From the NCBI GenBank assembly GCA_003221615.1, contig QHSQ01000123.1:1-34874 (forward strand): DNA of 34,874 nt. The letters run 5' to 3'. The number at the start of each line of letters is the position of its first letter. Position 1 is the first letter of the stretch. A model generated the notes under the pieces. The model was not told where the DNA came from, searched no databases, and saw nothing but the letters and a program-made list of their open reading frames with translations. A program made the translations under genes and the position numbers. Positions 9,021 through 16,731 of the stretch are shown here, piece after piece. The stretch comes from Candidatus Rokuibacteriota bacterium. GTDB lineage: Bacteria; Methylomirabilota; Methylomirabilia; Rokubacteriales; CSP1-6.

Positions 9021-10342
9021 TCGAGAGCCTCCAGAGCTTCCAGAACGTCTTCAAGATCCCGGAGCTCAAGCGCCGCGTCATCATGACCGCGGTGCTGCTG
9101 GTGGCGTACCGCATCGGGGCGCACGTGCCGACGCCCGGGATCGACGGCCACGCGCTGGCGCAGTTCTTCGACCAGGTCCAGGGCACGCTCCTCGGCATGG
9201 TCGATCTCTTCTCGGGCGGCAATCTGAGGCGGCTTTCGATCTTCGCGCTCGGCATCATGCCGTACATCTCGGCGTCGATCATCCTGCAGCTCCTCACCGT
9301 CGTCATCCCGAGCCTCGAGCGGCTGGCGAAGGAGGGCGAGGCGGGCCGCAAGAAGATCACCCAGTACACTCGGTACGGTACGATCGTGCTGTCCGGCATT
9401 CAGGCGCTCGGTATCGCCTACGGGCTCGAGAGCATGCGGAGCCCCAACGGGCTCTCGATCGTGCCGGTACCCGGTTGGGGATTCCGCCTGCTGACGATGG
9501 TCACCCTGACCGCGGGGACCGCGCTGATCATGTGGATGGGCGAGCAGATCTCCGAGAAGGGGATCGGCAACGGGATCTCGCTGATCATCTTCGCGGGCAT
9601 CGTCGTCCGGCTGCCGTCGGCCATCAGCGCCTCGTACACGCTCATCTCGACCGGCGAGCTGAAGCCGATCGTCTTCGCCGCGATCATCCTGGTGATGGTC
9701 GGGGTGACGGCGGCGGTCGTCTTGATGCAAGAGGGCCAGCGAAAGATTCCCGTGCAGTACGCCAAGCGGGTGGTCGGCCGGCGCGTCTACGGCGGCCAGT
9801 CCACGCACATCCCGCTACGGATCAACACTGCCGGCGTCATCCCGGTCATCTTCGCGTCCTCGCTGATCCTGTTCCCGGCGACCCTGACGCGCTTCGTGCC
9901 GCATCCGTGGATGCAGGCGATCTCCGACGCGATGTCGCCGGGCCGCGTCTTCTACACCGTCTCCTACATGGCGCTGATCGTCTTCTTCGCGTACTTCTAC
10001 ACGGCGATCGTGTTCAATCCGATCGACCTGTCCGACAACATGAAGAAGTACGGCGGCTTCATCCCGGGCGTGCGGCCGGGCAAGAAGACGGCGGAATACA
10101 TCGACCGGACCCTGACGCGCATCACCTTGCCGGGCGCCCTGTTCCTGGCGCTGATCTCGGTGTTACCGGACTATCTGATCCGATGGTTCAACGTGCCGTT
10201 CTACTTCGGCGGCACGAGTCTGCTGATCGTCGTCGGCGTGGCGCTCGATACCGTACGGCAGATGGAATCACACCTGCTCATGCGGAATTACGAGGGCTTC
10301 CTGAAGAAGTCCAAGTCGCGCTCGAGCGGATACGGGAGTTGA
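9017..10342 (+). CDS. secY: Preprotein translocase subunit SecY
   Basis: 441-residue channel subunit of the SecYEG translocon in the inner membrane. Ten hydrophobic segments can be read, beginning with [23 protein letters not shown]. Family motifs include [31 protein letters not shown], the cytosolic loop [14 protein letters not shown], and the C-terminal [13 protein letters not shown] start at 9017, overlapping rplO by 4 nt. As in Firmicutes-like order it is followed by adk, map and infA. Confidence 0.97.
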   Translation: MIESLQSFQNVFKIPELKRRVIMTAVLLVAYRIGAHVPTPGIDGHALAQFFDQVQGTLLGMVDLFSGGNLRRLSIFALGIMPYISASIILQLLTVVIPSLERLAKEGEAGRKKITQYTRYGTIVLSGIQALGIAYGLESMRSPNGLSIVPVPGWGFRLLTMVTLTAGTALIMWMGEQISEKGIGNGISLIIFAGIVVRLPSAISASYTLISTGELKPIVFAAIILVMVGVTAAVVLMQEGQRKIPVQYAKRVVGRRVYGGQSTHIPLRINTAGVIPVIFASSLILFPATLTRFVPHPWMQAISDAMSPGRVFYTVSYMALIVFFAYFYTAIVFNPIDLSDNMKKYGGFIPGVRPGKKTAEYIDRTLTRITLPGALFLALISVLPDYLIRWFNVPFYFGGTSLLIVVGVALDTVRQMESHLLMRNYEGFLKKSKSRSSGYGS

Positions 10343-10344
10343 GC

Positions 10345-10995
10345 GTGCGGGTCGCGTTCCTGGGGCCGCCGGGCGCGGGCAAGGGCACACAGGCCCGCGA
10401 CCTCGCGCAAGAGTGGGGCGCGCTCCACCTGGCGACCGGCGACATGCTGCGCGAGGCGGTGGCGGCGGGAAGCACGCTGGGCCGCGAGGCCAAGAGCTAC
10501 ATGGACAAGGGCGCCCTCGTCCCGGACGACGTCATCATCCGGATGATGGCCGAGCGCCTCGGCGCCGCCGACGCCGGCCGGGGCTTCATCCTCGACGGCT
10601 TCCCGCGGACCATCGCGCAGGCCGAAGCGCTCGCGCGGCTCTTGAAGGATCTCGGCCAGACAGTCGACACGGTGGTCTACTTCGACGTCTCCGAGCCCGA
10701 GCTTCTGCGCCGGCTGACGGGACGCCGCGTATGCCGCACGTGCGGCCACTCGTATCACGTGACGTCGAATCCGCCGAAGCGCGCGGGCGTCTGCGATGCA
10801 TGCGGCGGCGAGCTCTACCAGCGCGACGACGACGGCGAAGCCACCGTGCGGAACCGACTGGAAGTCTACCGTCGGCAGACGGCGCCGCTCCTCGACTACT
10901 ACCGCCAGCGCAATCTGCTCGTGACCGTATCCGGCGAAGGACCGGTCGTGACGATTCGGGACGCGATCCGGTCGGCCGTGGGAGCCGTACGGTGA
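10345..10995 (+). CDS. adk: Adenylate kinase, zinc-lid type
   Basis: 216-residue enzyme converting ATP and AMP to two ADP in the cytosol. The P-loop GPPGAGKGT is at residues 7-15, ILDGFPRT is the AMP-side motif, and the long LID domain has four cysteines (RVCRTCGH and GVCDACGG), so it should bind zinc. I chose GTG at 10345 (MRVAFLGPPG) with CGGGAG about 6 nt upstream. A TTG at 10339 would add two residues. The 3' end overlaps map by 4 nt. Confidence 0.95.
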   Translation: MRVAFLGPPGAGKGTQARDLAQEWGALHLATGDMLREAVAAGSTLGREAKSYMDKGALVPDDVIIRMMAERLGAADAGRGFILDGFPRTIAQAEALARLLKDLGQTVDTVVYFDVSEPELLRRLTGRRVCRTCGHSYHVTSNPPKRAGVCDACGGELYQRDDDGEATVRNRLEVYRRQTAPLLDYYRQRNLLVTVSGEGPVVTIRDAIRSAVGAVR

Positions 10996-11783
10996 TCGTG
11001 CTCAAGTCGGCGCGCGAGATCGCGATCATGCGGCGGGCCGGCCACATCCTGGCCGGCGTCGTCGAGCGTCTGCGCGGCTTCGTCAGCCCTGGGATGTCCA
11101 CGCTCGAGGTCGACGAGGACGTCGAAGCGTACATCCATCGGGAGGGTGCCGCGCCCGCGTTCAAGGGCTACCGTGGGTTTCCGGCGACGGCGTGCATCTC
11201 GATCAACGAGGAAGTCGTGCACGGGATCCCGTCGGCCCGACGCAAGATCTGCGAGGGGGACATCGTCGGCCTTGACCTCGGGTGCATCGTAGAGGGGTAC
11301 TACGCCGATTGCGCGTTCACACTGCCGATCGGGACGGTGCCGGCCAACGTGCAGAAGCTCCTGGACGTCACGCGGGAGAGCCTGGATCTCGGCATCCAGG
11401 AGTGCCGCCCGGGCCATCGACTCTCCGACGTGTCGCACGCGGTCCAGTCGCACGTCGAGGCCAATGGATTCGCGGTCGTGCGGGCGTTCGTCGGTCACGG
11501 GATCGGCCGGGCGCTCCACGAAGAGCCGCAGATCCCCAACTTCGGCGATCCGGGCCGCGGCCCGCAGCTCCGGCCCGGGATGGTCCTCGCGATCGAGCCG
11601 ATGGTCACGATGGGAAGCTGGGAGGTCCGGATCCTGGACGACGGCTGGACGGCGGTGACCCAGGACGGCAGCCTGGCGGCGCACTTCGAGCACACGGTGG
11701 CGGTGACGGAGAGCGGCCCGGAGGTGCTGACGAGCCTCACCGGCCAGTCGGCGCCGACGGCCCCGGCGAGTCGAGGGCGATGA
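10992..11783 (+). CDS. map: Methionine aminopeptidase type I
   Basis: 263-residue dinuclear metalloenzyme removing the initiator methionine from nascent proteins. The five metal ligands can be recognised: Asp in GLDLGC, Asp in YYADCAFT, His in [12 protein letters not shown], Glu in AIEPMV, and Glu in [13 protein letters not shown] start at 10992 overlaps adk (GTGA). There is no N-terminal SH3 or zinc extension (type Ia). The last 15-20 residues are a short Ala/Pro/Ser tail. The stop overlaps the infA start by 4 nt. Confidence 0.96.
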   Translation: MIVLKSAREIAIMRRAGHILAGVVERLRGFVSPGMSTLEVDEDVEAYIHREGAAPAFKGYRGFPATACISINEEVVHGIPSARRKICEGDIVGLDLGCIVEGYYADCAFTLPIGTVPANVQKLLDVTRESLDLGIQECRPGHRLSDVSHAVQSHVEANGFAVVRAFVGHGIGRALHEEPQIPNFGDPGRGPQLRPGMVLAIEPMVTMGSWEVRILDDGWTAVTQDGSLAAHFEHTVAVTESGPEVLTSLTGQSAPTAPASRGR

Positions 11784-11998
11784 CCAAGGAAGACGCGATC
11801 GAGGTCGAGGGGACGGTGGTCGAGCCGCTGCCGAACGCGATGTTCCGCGTCGAGCTCGAGAGCGGCCACAAGGTGCTCGCGCACGTGAGCGGGAAGATGC
11901 GGATGAACTTCATCCGGATCCTGCCGGGCGACCGTGTGAAGGTCGAGCTGTCGCCATACGACCTCACTCGAGGCCGAATCACCTATCGGTTCAAGTAA
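11780..11998 (+). CDS. infA: Translation initiation factor IF-1
   Basis: 72-residue single S1/OB-fold protein that occupies the ribosomal A site during initiation. [30 protein letters not shown] and [35 protein letters not shown] match the family along its whole length. The ATG at 11780 overlaps the map stop (ATGA). It lies between map and rpmJ as in the classical order. Confidence 0.98.
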   Translation: MTKEDAIEVEGTVVEPLPNAMFRVELESGHKVLAHVSGKMRMNFIRILPGDRVKVELSPYDLTRGRITYRFK

Positions 11999-12028
11999 GG
12001 ATTCTGAGGAAGTGGAGACAGAGAAGCG

Positions 12029-12142
12029 ATGAAGGTACGACCGTCGGTCAAGGTGCGCTGCGAACACTGCAAGATCGTCAAGCGTCAGGGCGTGACGCGG
12101 ATCATCTGCAAGAATCCGCGACACAAGGCCCGACAGGGATAG
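12029..12142 (+). CDS. rpmJ: 50S ribosomal protein L36, cysteine-bearing form
   Basis: 37-residue L36. [21 protein letters not shown] followed by [14 protein letters not shown] gives the Cys-Cys-Cys-His zinc knuckle (C11, C14, C27, H32). The length is exactly canonical. GAGAAGC immediately before the ATG serves as a weak SD. It sits 30 nt after infA and is followed by a 96-nt spacer with two GC hairpins. Confidence 0.96.
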   Translation: MKVRPSVKVRCEHCKIVKRQGVTRIICKNPRHKARQG

Positions 12143-12150
12143 ACCCTCGG

Positions 12151-12214
12151 AGGGGGGCTTCGCCCCCCTTCCCAAATCTCCCCCAGGGAAGGATTGCGGC
12201 GGCAAAGCCGCCGC
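12151..12214 (+). repeat. Two perfect GC hairpins in rpmJ-rpsM spacer
   Basis: Hairpin 1: AGGGGGGC (12151-12158), loop TTC, GCCCCCCT (12162-12169), 8-bp stem, then TCCCAAATC. Hairpin 2: GCGGCGGC (12196-12203), loop AAA, GCCGCCGC (12207-12214), perfect 8-bp stem. Neither is followed by a T-run, so rho-independent termination is unlikely. Hairpin 1 and its 3' flank resemble the element at 7813-7842, suggesting one repeat family. Confidence 0.8.
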
Positions 12215-12238
12215 TCGAACGAGGAACGGAGAGGGCAC

Positions 12239-12679
12239 ATGGCACGAGTGGCAGGAGTGGATCTTCCGCGAGAGAAACGTGGTGAGGTGGCGGTGACGTA
12301 CATCTACGGTCTGGGGCGGTCCACGGGCCGGCGCATCCTGCTCAAGGCCAACGTCGACCCCAGCAAGCGGGTGAAGGCGTGGACCGACGACGAGGTGAAC
12401 CGGATTCGCGAGCTCATCGAGCGCGAGCTGAAGGTCGAAGGCGACCTTCGGCGCGAGGTGTCGATGAACGTGAAGCGCCTGATGGACATCGGCGCGTATC
12501 GCGGCATCCGTCACCGGCGCGGTCTGCCCGTGCGGGGCCAGCGGACCCACACCAACGCCCGCACGCGCAAGGGCCCCAAGCGGGGCGTGATGGTCAAGAA
12601 GAAGCCGACGGCGGCGCCTTCCGCCCCCGCGGCGGCACCGGCGGCGGCAGCAGCGGCGCCGAAGAAGGCGGGAGCGTAA
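12239..12679 (+). CDS. rpsM: 30S ribosomal protein S13 with Ala/Pro tail
   Basis: 146-residue S13, at the head of the 30S subunit and contacting the P-site tRNA and L5. ATG at 12239 ([14 protein letters not shown]) is the conserved N-terminus, with GGAGAGGG upstream. [14 protein letters not shown] and [20 protein letters not shown] are diagnostic. The last 25 or so residues are an Ala/Pro/Lys tail not found in the usual 118-126-residue protein. Confidence 0.97.
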   Translation: MARVAGVDLPREKRGEVAVTYIYGLGRSTGRRILLKANVDPSKRVKAWTDDEVNRIRELIERELKVEGDLRREVSMNVKRLMDIGAYRGIRHRRGLPVRGQRTHTNARTRKGPKRGVMVKKKPTAAPSAPAAAPAAAAAAPKKAGA

Positions 12680-12682
12680 GGC

Positions 12683-13090
12683 ATGGCCGAAGAAGCGAAA
12701 CCAGCACCACGGAAGAAGGGCGCCAAGCGGCGCGAGCGGCGCGAGGTGCGCACCGGCATCGCTCATATCCAGGCGACGTTCAACAACACGATCGTCACGC
12801 TCACCGACCGGATGGGCAACGTCGTGTCCTGGTCGAGCGCCGGCAGCGCCGGGTTCAAGGGCTCGCGCAAGAGCACGCCCTTTGCCGCCCAGACGGCCTC
12901 CGAGCTGGCCGCGCGCAAGGCGATGGAGTACGGCTTGAAGCAGATCGAGGTCTTCGTGCGCGGCCCCGGGGCGGGGCGTGAGGCGGCCATCCGCTCGCTG
13001 CAGGCGGCCGGCCTGGAGATCACCGCGATCCGCGACGTGACGCCGATCCCGCACGACGGCTGCCGCCCGCCGAAGCGGCGGCGGGTGTAG
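12683..13090 (+). CDS. rpsK: 30S ribosomal protein S11
   Basis: 135-residue S11, on the platform near the E-site mRNA. The segment [46 protein letters not shown] and the C-terminal [17 protein letters not shown] are the universal signatures. A short Lys/Arg-rich N-terminus precedes the core. Starts 3 nt after rpsM and ends 8 nt before rpsD. Confidence 0.98.
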   Translation: MAEEAKPAPRKKGAKRRERREVRTGIAHIQATFNNTIVTLTDRMGNVVSWSSAGSAGFKGSRKSTPFAAQTASELAARKAMEYGLKQIEVFVRGPGAGREAAIRSLQAAGLEITAIRDVTPIPHDGCRPPKRRRV

Positions 13091-13098
13091 GGGCGGCC

Positions 13099-13722
13099 AT
13101 GGCGCGGTATCGCGACGCGAAGTGCCGGCTGTGCCGACGCGAAGGGATGAAGCTCTTCTTGAAAGGTGCCCGCTGCTTCACCGACAAGTGCGCGATCGAG
13201 CGGCGTAACTATCCGCCGGGCCAGCACGGCCTGAACCGCGGCAAGCTGACCGCGTTCGGCGTGCAGCTGCGCGAGAAGCAGAAGGCCAAGCGGATCTACG
13301 GCGTGCTCGAGAGCCAGTTCCGCAAGTACTTCCAGTGGGCGGAGGCCGAGAAGGGCGTGACCGGCGAAAACCTGTTGAGGCTCCTCGAGCTTCGCCTGGA
13401 CAACGTCGTGCACCGGCTCGGGTTCGCGGCCTCGCGCCGCGAGGGGCGGCAGATGGTGGCGCACGGCCACTTCCAGGTGAACGGCCGCAAGGTGTCGGTG
13501 CCGTCGTTCCTCGTGAAGGTGGGAGACGCGGTCCAGCTGCGGCCGACGTCGAAATTGCAGGCGCGAATCGACGATAACGTCAACGCCGGCCGTGGGCAGG
13601 TACCCCAGTGGCTGGAGCTCGATCCGAACGAGAAGAAGGGCGTCGTCAGAAGCCTGCCGTTGCGCGACGACATCCAGATCCCGGTCGCCGAGCAGCTCAT
13701 CGTCGAGCTCTACAGCAAGTGA
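13099..13722 (+). CDS. rpsD: 30S ribosomal protein S4, zinc (C+) form
   Basis: 207-residue S4, a primary 16S rRNA binder and, in several bacteria, the feedback repressor of the alpha operon. The N-terminal cysteines CRLC, then CFTDKC, make this the C+ type. The S4 RNA-binding domain contains [34 protein letters not shown]. The C-terminus [14 protein letters not shown] is typical. It is followed by a strong hairpin before rpoA. Confidence 0.97.
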   Translation: MARYRDAKCRLCRREGMKLFLKGARCFTDKCAIERRNYPPGQHGLNRGKLTAFGVQLREKQKAKRIYGVLESQFRKYFQWAEAEKGVTGENLLRLLELRLDNVVHRLGFAASRREGRQMVAHGHFQVNGRKVSVPSFLVKVGDAVQLRPTSKLQARIDDNVNAGRGQVPQWLELDPNEKKGVVRSLPLRDDIQIPVAEQLIVELYSK

Positions 13723-13735
13723 GGGGCGCGCTGCA

Positions 13736-13765
13736 GGCCGTCGCGGGGCTGGGGCCCCGCCGGCC
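13736..13765 (+). other. Strong GC hairpin between rpsD and rpoA
   Basis: GGCCG (13736-13740), bulge TC, GCGGGGC (13743-13749), loop TGGG, GCCCCGC (13754-13760), CGGCC (13761-13765): a 12-bp stem with one 2-nt bulge. No T-run follows. About 15 nt after it lies the rpoA SD AGGAAAGG. It could tune rpoA output relative to the ribosomal genes (inference) or be a processing or REP-like site. Confidence 0.7.
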
Positions 13766-13792
13766 GAGGCGCGACTCCAGATAGGAAAGGCT

Positions 13793-14773
13793 ATGCCACG
13801 CATTCCATTTCAGAAGCCGAAGAAGGTCGAGTGGGAGATTCTGAGTGATCGGTACGGCCGACTCGTCGCCGAGCCGTTCGAGAAGGGCTATGCGCTGACC
13901 GTTGGCAACTCGCTCAGGCGCACCCTGCTCGCGGTCGTGCCCGGCGCCGCGGTCTCGTGGGTGCGGATCGACGGGGTCAAGAACGCCGAGACGAAGATTC
14001 CCGGCGTCAAGGAGAACACGGTCGACGTCCTGCTCAACCTCAAGAAGCTGGCGATCCAGGTTCCGTCCGGGGAAGCCAAGATTCTCCGGATCGAGGTGAC
14101 GGGGCCCAAGACCGTGACGGGCGCCGACGTGCCCGAGACCGACGTCGAGGTCGTGAATCCCGAGATCCATCTCTTCACGATCGAGTCCAGCACGCGCGTG
14201 ACGGTGGAGCTCGGCGTGGGCATGGGCCGCGGCTACGAGGCGGTCGACCGCGCCACCGTCGTGGCGCCGGCCGGAGCCCTGGCACTCGACGCCGCCTATT
14301 CGCCGATCACGCGGGTCTCCTACAACGTGGAGATGTCGCGCCTCGGGAAGATCACCGACTACGAGAAGCTCGTGGTCGAGGTGTGGACGAACGGCTCCGT
14401 GAGCCCGGACGACGCGCTCACGCGGGCCTCGACCTACCTGAAGGAGCACTTTCGCCCGCTGGCCGCCGGCGTGCCGCGCGAGGACGAAGAGGCGGAGGGC
14501 GCAGAGGGGGAGGCGTTCCTGCGCGACGCTCTGGGCAAGACGCTCGAGGAGCTGGCGTTGCCGGCGCGCGCGATCAACGCGCTGAAGAACGCCGAGCTGA
14601 ACCTGGTGGTCGATCTCGTCCAGAAAAACGAGGGCGACCTGGAGCACGTGAAGAACCTGGGTGAGAAGTCGATCGACGAGATCAAGACGGCGCTCGCCGC
14701 GCTCGGCCTGTCCCTCGGCATGCGGATCGACCCGAACGTCCTGGGGGCGCTCGGTCGTGGCAGTGTGAGGTGA
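13793..14773 (+). CDS. rpoA: DNA-directed RNA polymerase alpha subunit
   Basis: 326-residue alpha subunit that nucleates RNA polymerase assembly. The N-terminal domain shows [28 protein letters not shown] and, later, [29 protein letters not shown]. The C-terminal domain with the helix-hairpin-helix ([28 protein letters not shown]) is present, retaining Arg and Asn in [10 protein letters not shown] that contact UP-element DNA in E. coli. ATG at 13793 with AGGAAAGG ahead. Length is normal. Confidence 0.98.
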   Translation: MPRIPFQKPKKVEWEILSDRYGRLVAEPFEKGYALTVGNSLRRTLLAVVPGAAVSWVRIDGVKNAETKIPGVKENTVDVLLNLKKLAIQVPSGEAKILRIEVTGPKTVTGADVPETDVEVVNPEIHLFTIESSTRVTVELGVGMGRGYEAVDRATVVAPAGALALDAAYSPITRVSYNVEMSRLGKITDYEKLVVEVWTNGSVSPDDALTRASTYLKEHFRPLAAGVPREDEEAEGAEGEAFLRDALGKTLEELALPARAINALKNAELNLVVDLVQKNEGDLEHVKNLGEKSIDEIKTALAALGLSLGMRIDPNVLGALGRGSVR

Positions 14774-14790
14774 GCCGCCGTCTCGGCGGC
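14774..14790 (+). other. Perfect 7-bp hairpin directly after the rpoA stop
   Basis: GCCGCCG (14774-14780), loop TCT, CGGCGGC (14784-14790), beginning at the base after the rpoA TGA. No T-run follows, so it may be an attenuator or RNA-stability element rather than a terminator. rplQ begins 59 nt later behind an AGGAGG SD. Confidence 0.6.
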
Positions 14791-14849
14791 GAGCCGAACC
14801 CTTCAATCAGGCACGGTCAGGTGAGCATGATCGCAGGAGGAGTCACGCG

Positions 14850-15323
14850 ATGAGGCACCGGAACGCCGGCTACAAGCTCGGCCGGCTCACGCAGCACCGG
14901 TGGGCGCTGTTCCGCAACTTGCTGGTGGCGCTGTTCCGCCACGAGCGCATCACCACCACCGACACGAAGGCCCGGGCGGTGCGCGGGCTGGCGGAGCACA
15001 TGATCACGCTGGCCAAGCGCGAGAACCTTCACGCGCGACGCCAGGTCCTATCGATGGTGCCCGACACCGAAGTCGTCGGACGGCTGTTCGACACGATCGC
15101 CGCGCGGTTCGCCGACCGCAACGGCGGCTACACCCGGATCATCAAGGCGGGGCCTCGCCCGGGCGACGGCGCGCCCATGGTGTTCCTCGAGCTGGTCGAC
15201 CGTGCCGAGGAGCCGAAGGACAAGGAGAAGAAGCCCGAGAAGAAGGAGCGTGCGCCCAAGGGCGAGTCGGGCGTGACCGGGCGCCGCAAGCGGAAGGAGA
15301 AGGCCGCCGCCGCGTCGGCGTAG
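14850..15323 (+). CDS. rplQ: 50S ribosomal protein L17 with lysine-rich tail
   Basis: 157-residue L17, near the tunnel exit. [37 protein letters not shown] is the diagnostic N-terminus, and [25 protein letters not shown] continues the fold. The core ends near residue 112. A 45-residue Lys/Glu/Arg/Ala tail follows, longer than in E. coli L17 (127 residues). An AGGAGG SD lies 9-14 nt upstream. It is the last ribosomal gene of the super-operon and is followed by a P450 gene after 27 nt. Confidence 0.97.
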   Translation: MRHRNAGYKLGRLTQHRWALFRNLLVALFRHERITTTDTKARAVRGLAEHMITLAKRENLHARRQVLSMVPDTEVVGRLFDTIAARFADRNGGYTRIIKAGPRPGDGAPMVFLELVDRAEEPKDKEKKPEKKERAPKGESGVTGRRKRKEKAAAASA

Positions 15324-15333
15324 CCGCTGTCCG

Positions 15334-15350
15334 CGCCCTCCACGAGGGCG
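15334..15350 (+). promoter_or_regulatory. Hairpin abutting the P450 start codon
   Basis: CGCCCTC (15334-15340), loop CAC, GAGGGCG (15344-15350), a perfect 7-bp stem ending at the base before the P450 ATG (15351). The only SD-like bases (GAGGG) are within the 3' arm. It might act as a weak terminator for the ribosomal operon or as a block to translation initiation. No T-run follows. Confidence 0.6.
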
Positions 15351-16721
15351 ATGTCTGAAAGCAGTGGTGTTTCCGTAGCTCCTCCGGGCCCACGCGGGTA
15401 CCCGCTGCTCGGAGTCTTCCCGAGCGCGCGAAAGGACCCGCTCGGGTTCTTTCTCGAGTCCGCGCGCACGCACGGCGACGTCGTCGCGCTGCCCTTCGGT
15501 ATGCGCCGGCTGTACCTACTGAGTCATCCCGACCACATCAAGTACGTGCTGCAGGAGCACGACGGGCTGTTTCAGAAGGGCCCGGCGGCCGCGCGCATCA
15601 AGCCCCTCTTCGGCGAGAGTCTCACGACGGTGGACGGCGATGACTGGAGTCGCCGGCGCCGTCTCCTGCGGCCGGCGTTCCAGCCGCAACGGCTCGTCGC
15701 CGCCGTGCCCACGATCGCGGCGATGGCCGAGGAGATGCTGGGCCGATGGCGAAGCCCACTCGAGCACGGGCGACCGCTCGACGTATTCGCCGAGATGATC
15801 GGCGTGACCCGAGCCATCATCCTCCGAATCCTCTTCGGCGACGTGTCTGAGGTCGATGCGTGGACCGTTGGCCAGGCGTTCACCACGACCGCGGAGCGCG
15901 TGAACCGAGAGCTCTGGAGCCCCCTGGGCTGGCTGTTTCGTCTTCTCCCCTCGTCCGCGCGCTACGACCGAGCCGAGCGATGCCTCGATGAATTCATGAC
16001 GCGCCGGATCGACGAGGCGCGCCGCCGCGGTCCCGGGAGGGACCTGCTGTCGACCATGTTGGCGGCTCGCGATGAAGAGACGGACGGGAGATTCGATGAC
16101 GCGGCACTCGCCGATGAGCTCAAGGCGCTCTTCGTCGCCGGCCATACCACCACTGCGAGCGGTCTCGCCTGGGTCTGGTATGTCCTGTCACAGAACTCCA
16201 GAGCTCGGCGTCGCCTCCAGAACGAAGTCCGCGCCGTGCTTGGAACGCGGCCGCCGACAGCCGACGATCTTCCCGCGCTGGACTATACGCGTACGGTGAT
16301 CGAGGAAACTCTGCGCCTGTACCCGCCCACCTGGGTCACCGCGCGGACGACGAGTCGCGCCGTTGACATCGGCGAGTATCACATCCCGGCGAACGTCATC
16401 GTCCTGCTGAGCCCGTACGTCACGCACCGCGACCCGCGTTTCTGGGAGGATCCCGATCGGTTCGATCCGGACCGGTTCTCTCCCGGCCGCGGAATACGAC
16501 CGCGCTATGCGTATTTCCCGTTCGGCGGGGGACCGCGCGCGTGCATCGGAAGCCTGCTCGCGCTGATCGAGATGCAGGTCATCGTCGCGATGATGGCTCA
16601 GCGTTACGAGCTCACGCTGGCGCCCGGGTCGCGCGTCGACCCTCATCCCGGCATCGTGCTCGAGCCGTACCCCGGCGTGAGGGCGATCCTCCACCCGACG
16701 GGACCGGGGACCGGCTCGTGA
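15351..16721 (+). CDS. Cytochrome P450
   Basis: 456-residue haem monooxygenase of the soluble bacterial type (no N-terminal membrane anchor). The proline-rich PPGPRGYPLLG opens the fold. The I-helix AGHTT is at residues 263-267, the K-helix ExxR (ETLR) at 319-322, and the haem-binding FGGGPRACIG has Cys398 as axial ligand. The pattern resembles CYP102/CYP110/CYP4-like fatty-acid or terpene hydroxylases more than CYP107-type macrolide enzymes, but the substrate cannot be told. No ferredoxin or reductase gene is near. It lies 27 nt behind rplQ with no obvious terminator, so read-through from the ribosomal operon is plausible. It ends 10 nt from the converging murU-amgK gene. Confidence 0.93.
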   Translation: MSESSGVSVAPPGPRGYPLLGVFPSARKDPLGFFLESARTHGDVVALPFGMRRLYLLSHPDHIKYVLQEHDGLFQKGPAAARIKPLFGESLTTVDGDDWSRRRRLLRPAFQPQRLVAAVPTIAAMAEEMLGRWRSPLEHGRPLDVFAEMIGVTRAIILRILFGDVSEVDAWTVGQAFTTTAERVNRELWSPLGWLFRLLPSSARYDRAERCLDEFMTRRIDEARRRGPGRDLLSTMLAARDEETDGRFDDAALADELKALFVAGHTTTASGLAWVWYVLSQNSRARRRLQNEVRAVLGTRPPTADDLPALDYTRTVIEETLRLYPPTWVTARTTSRAVDIGEYHIPANVIVLLSPYVTHRDPRFWEDPDRFDPDRFSPGRGIRPRYAYFPFGGGPRACIGSLLALIEMQVIVAMMAQRYELTLAPGSRVDPHPGIVLEPYPGVRAILHPTGPGTGS

Positions 16722-16731
16722 GCGGATCGAA

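Noticed and set aside
8944..10344. A very long + strand open frame running through secY into adk
   Set aside because: Only its last 216 codons (adk) look like protein. The earlier part is secY read in another frame, Arg/Asp/His-rich and without domain motifs.
12151..12169. Hairpin after rpmJ as an intrinsic terminator splitting the operon
   Set aside because: Strong stem but no T-run follows, and rpsM has no visible promoter; read-through is more likely.
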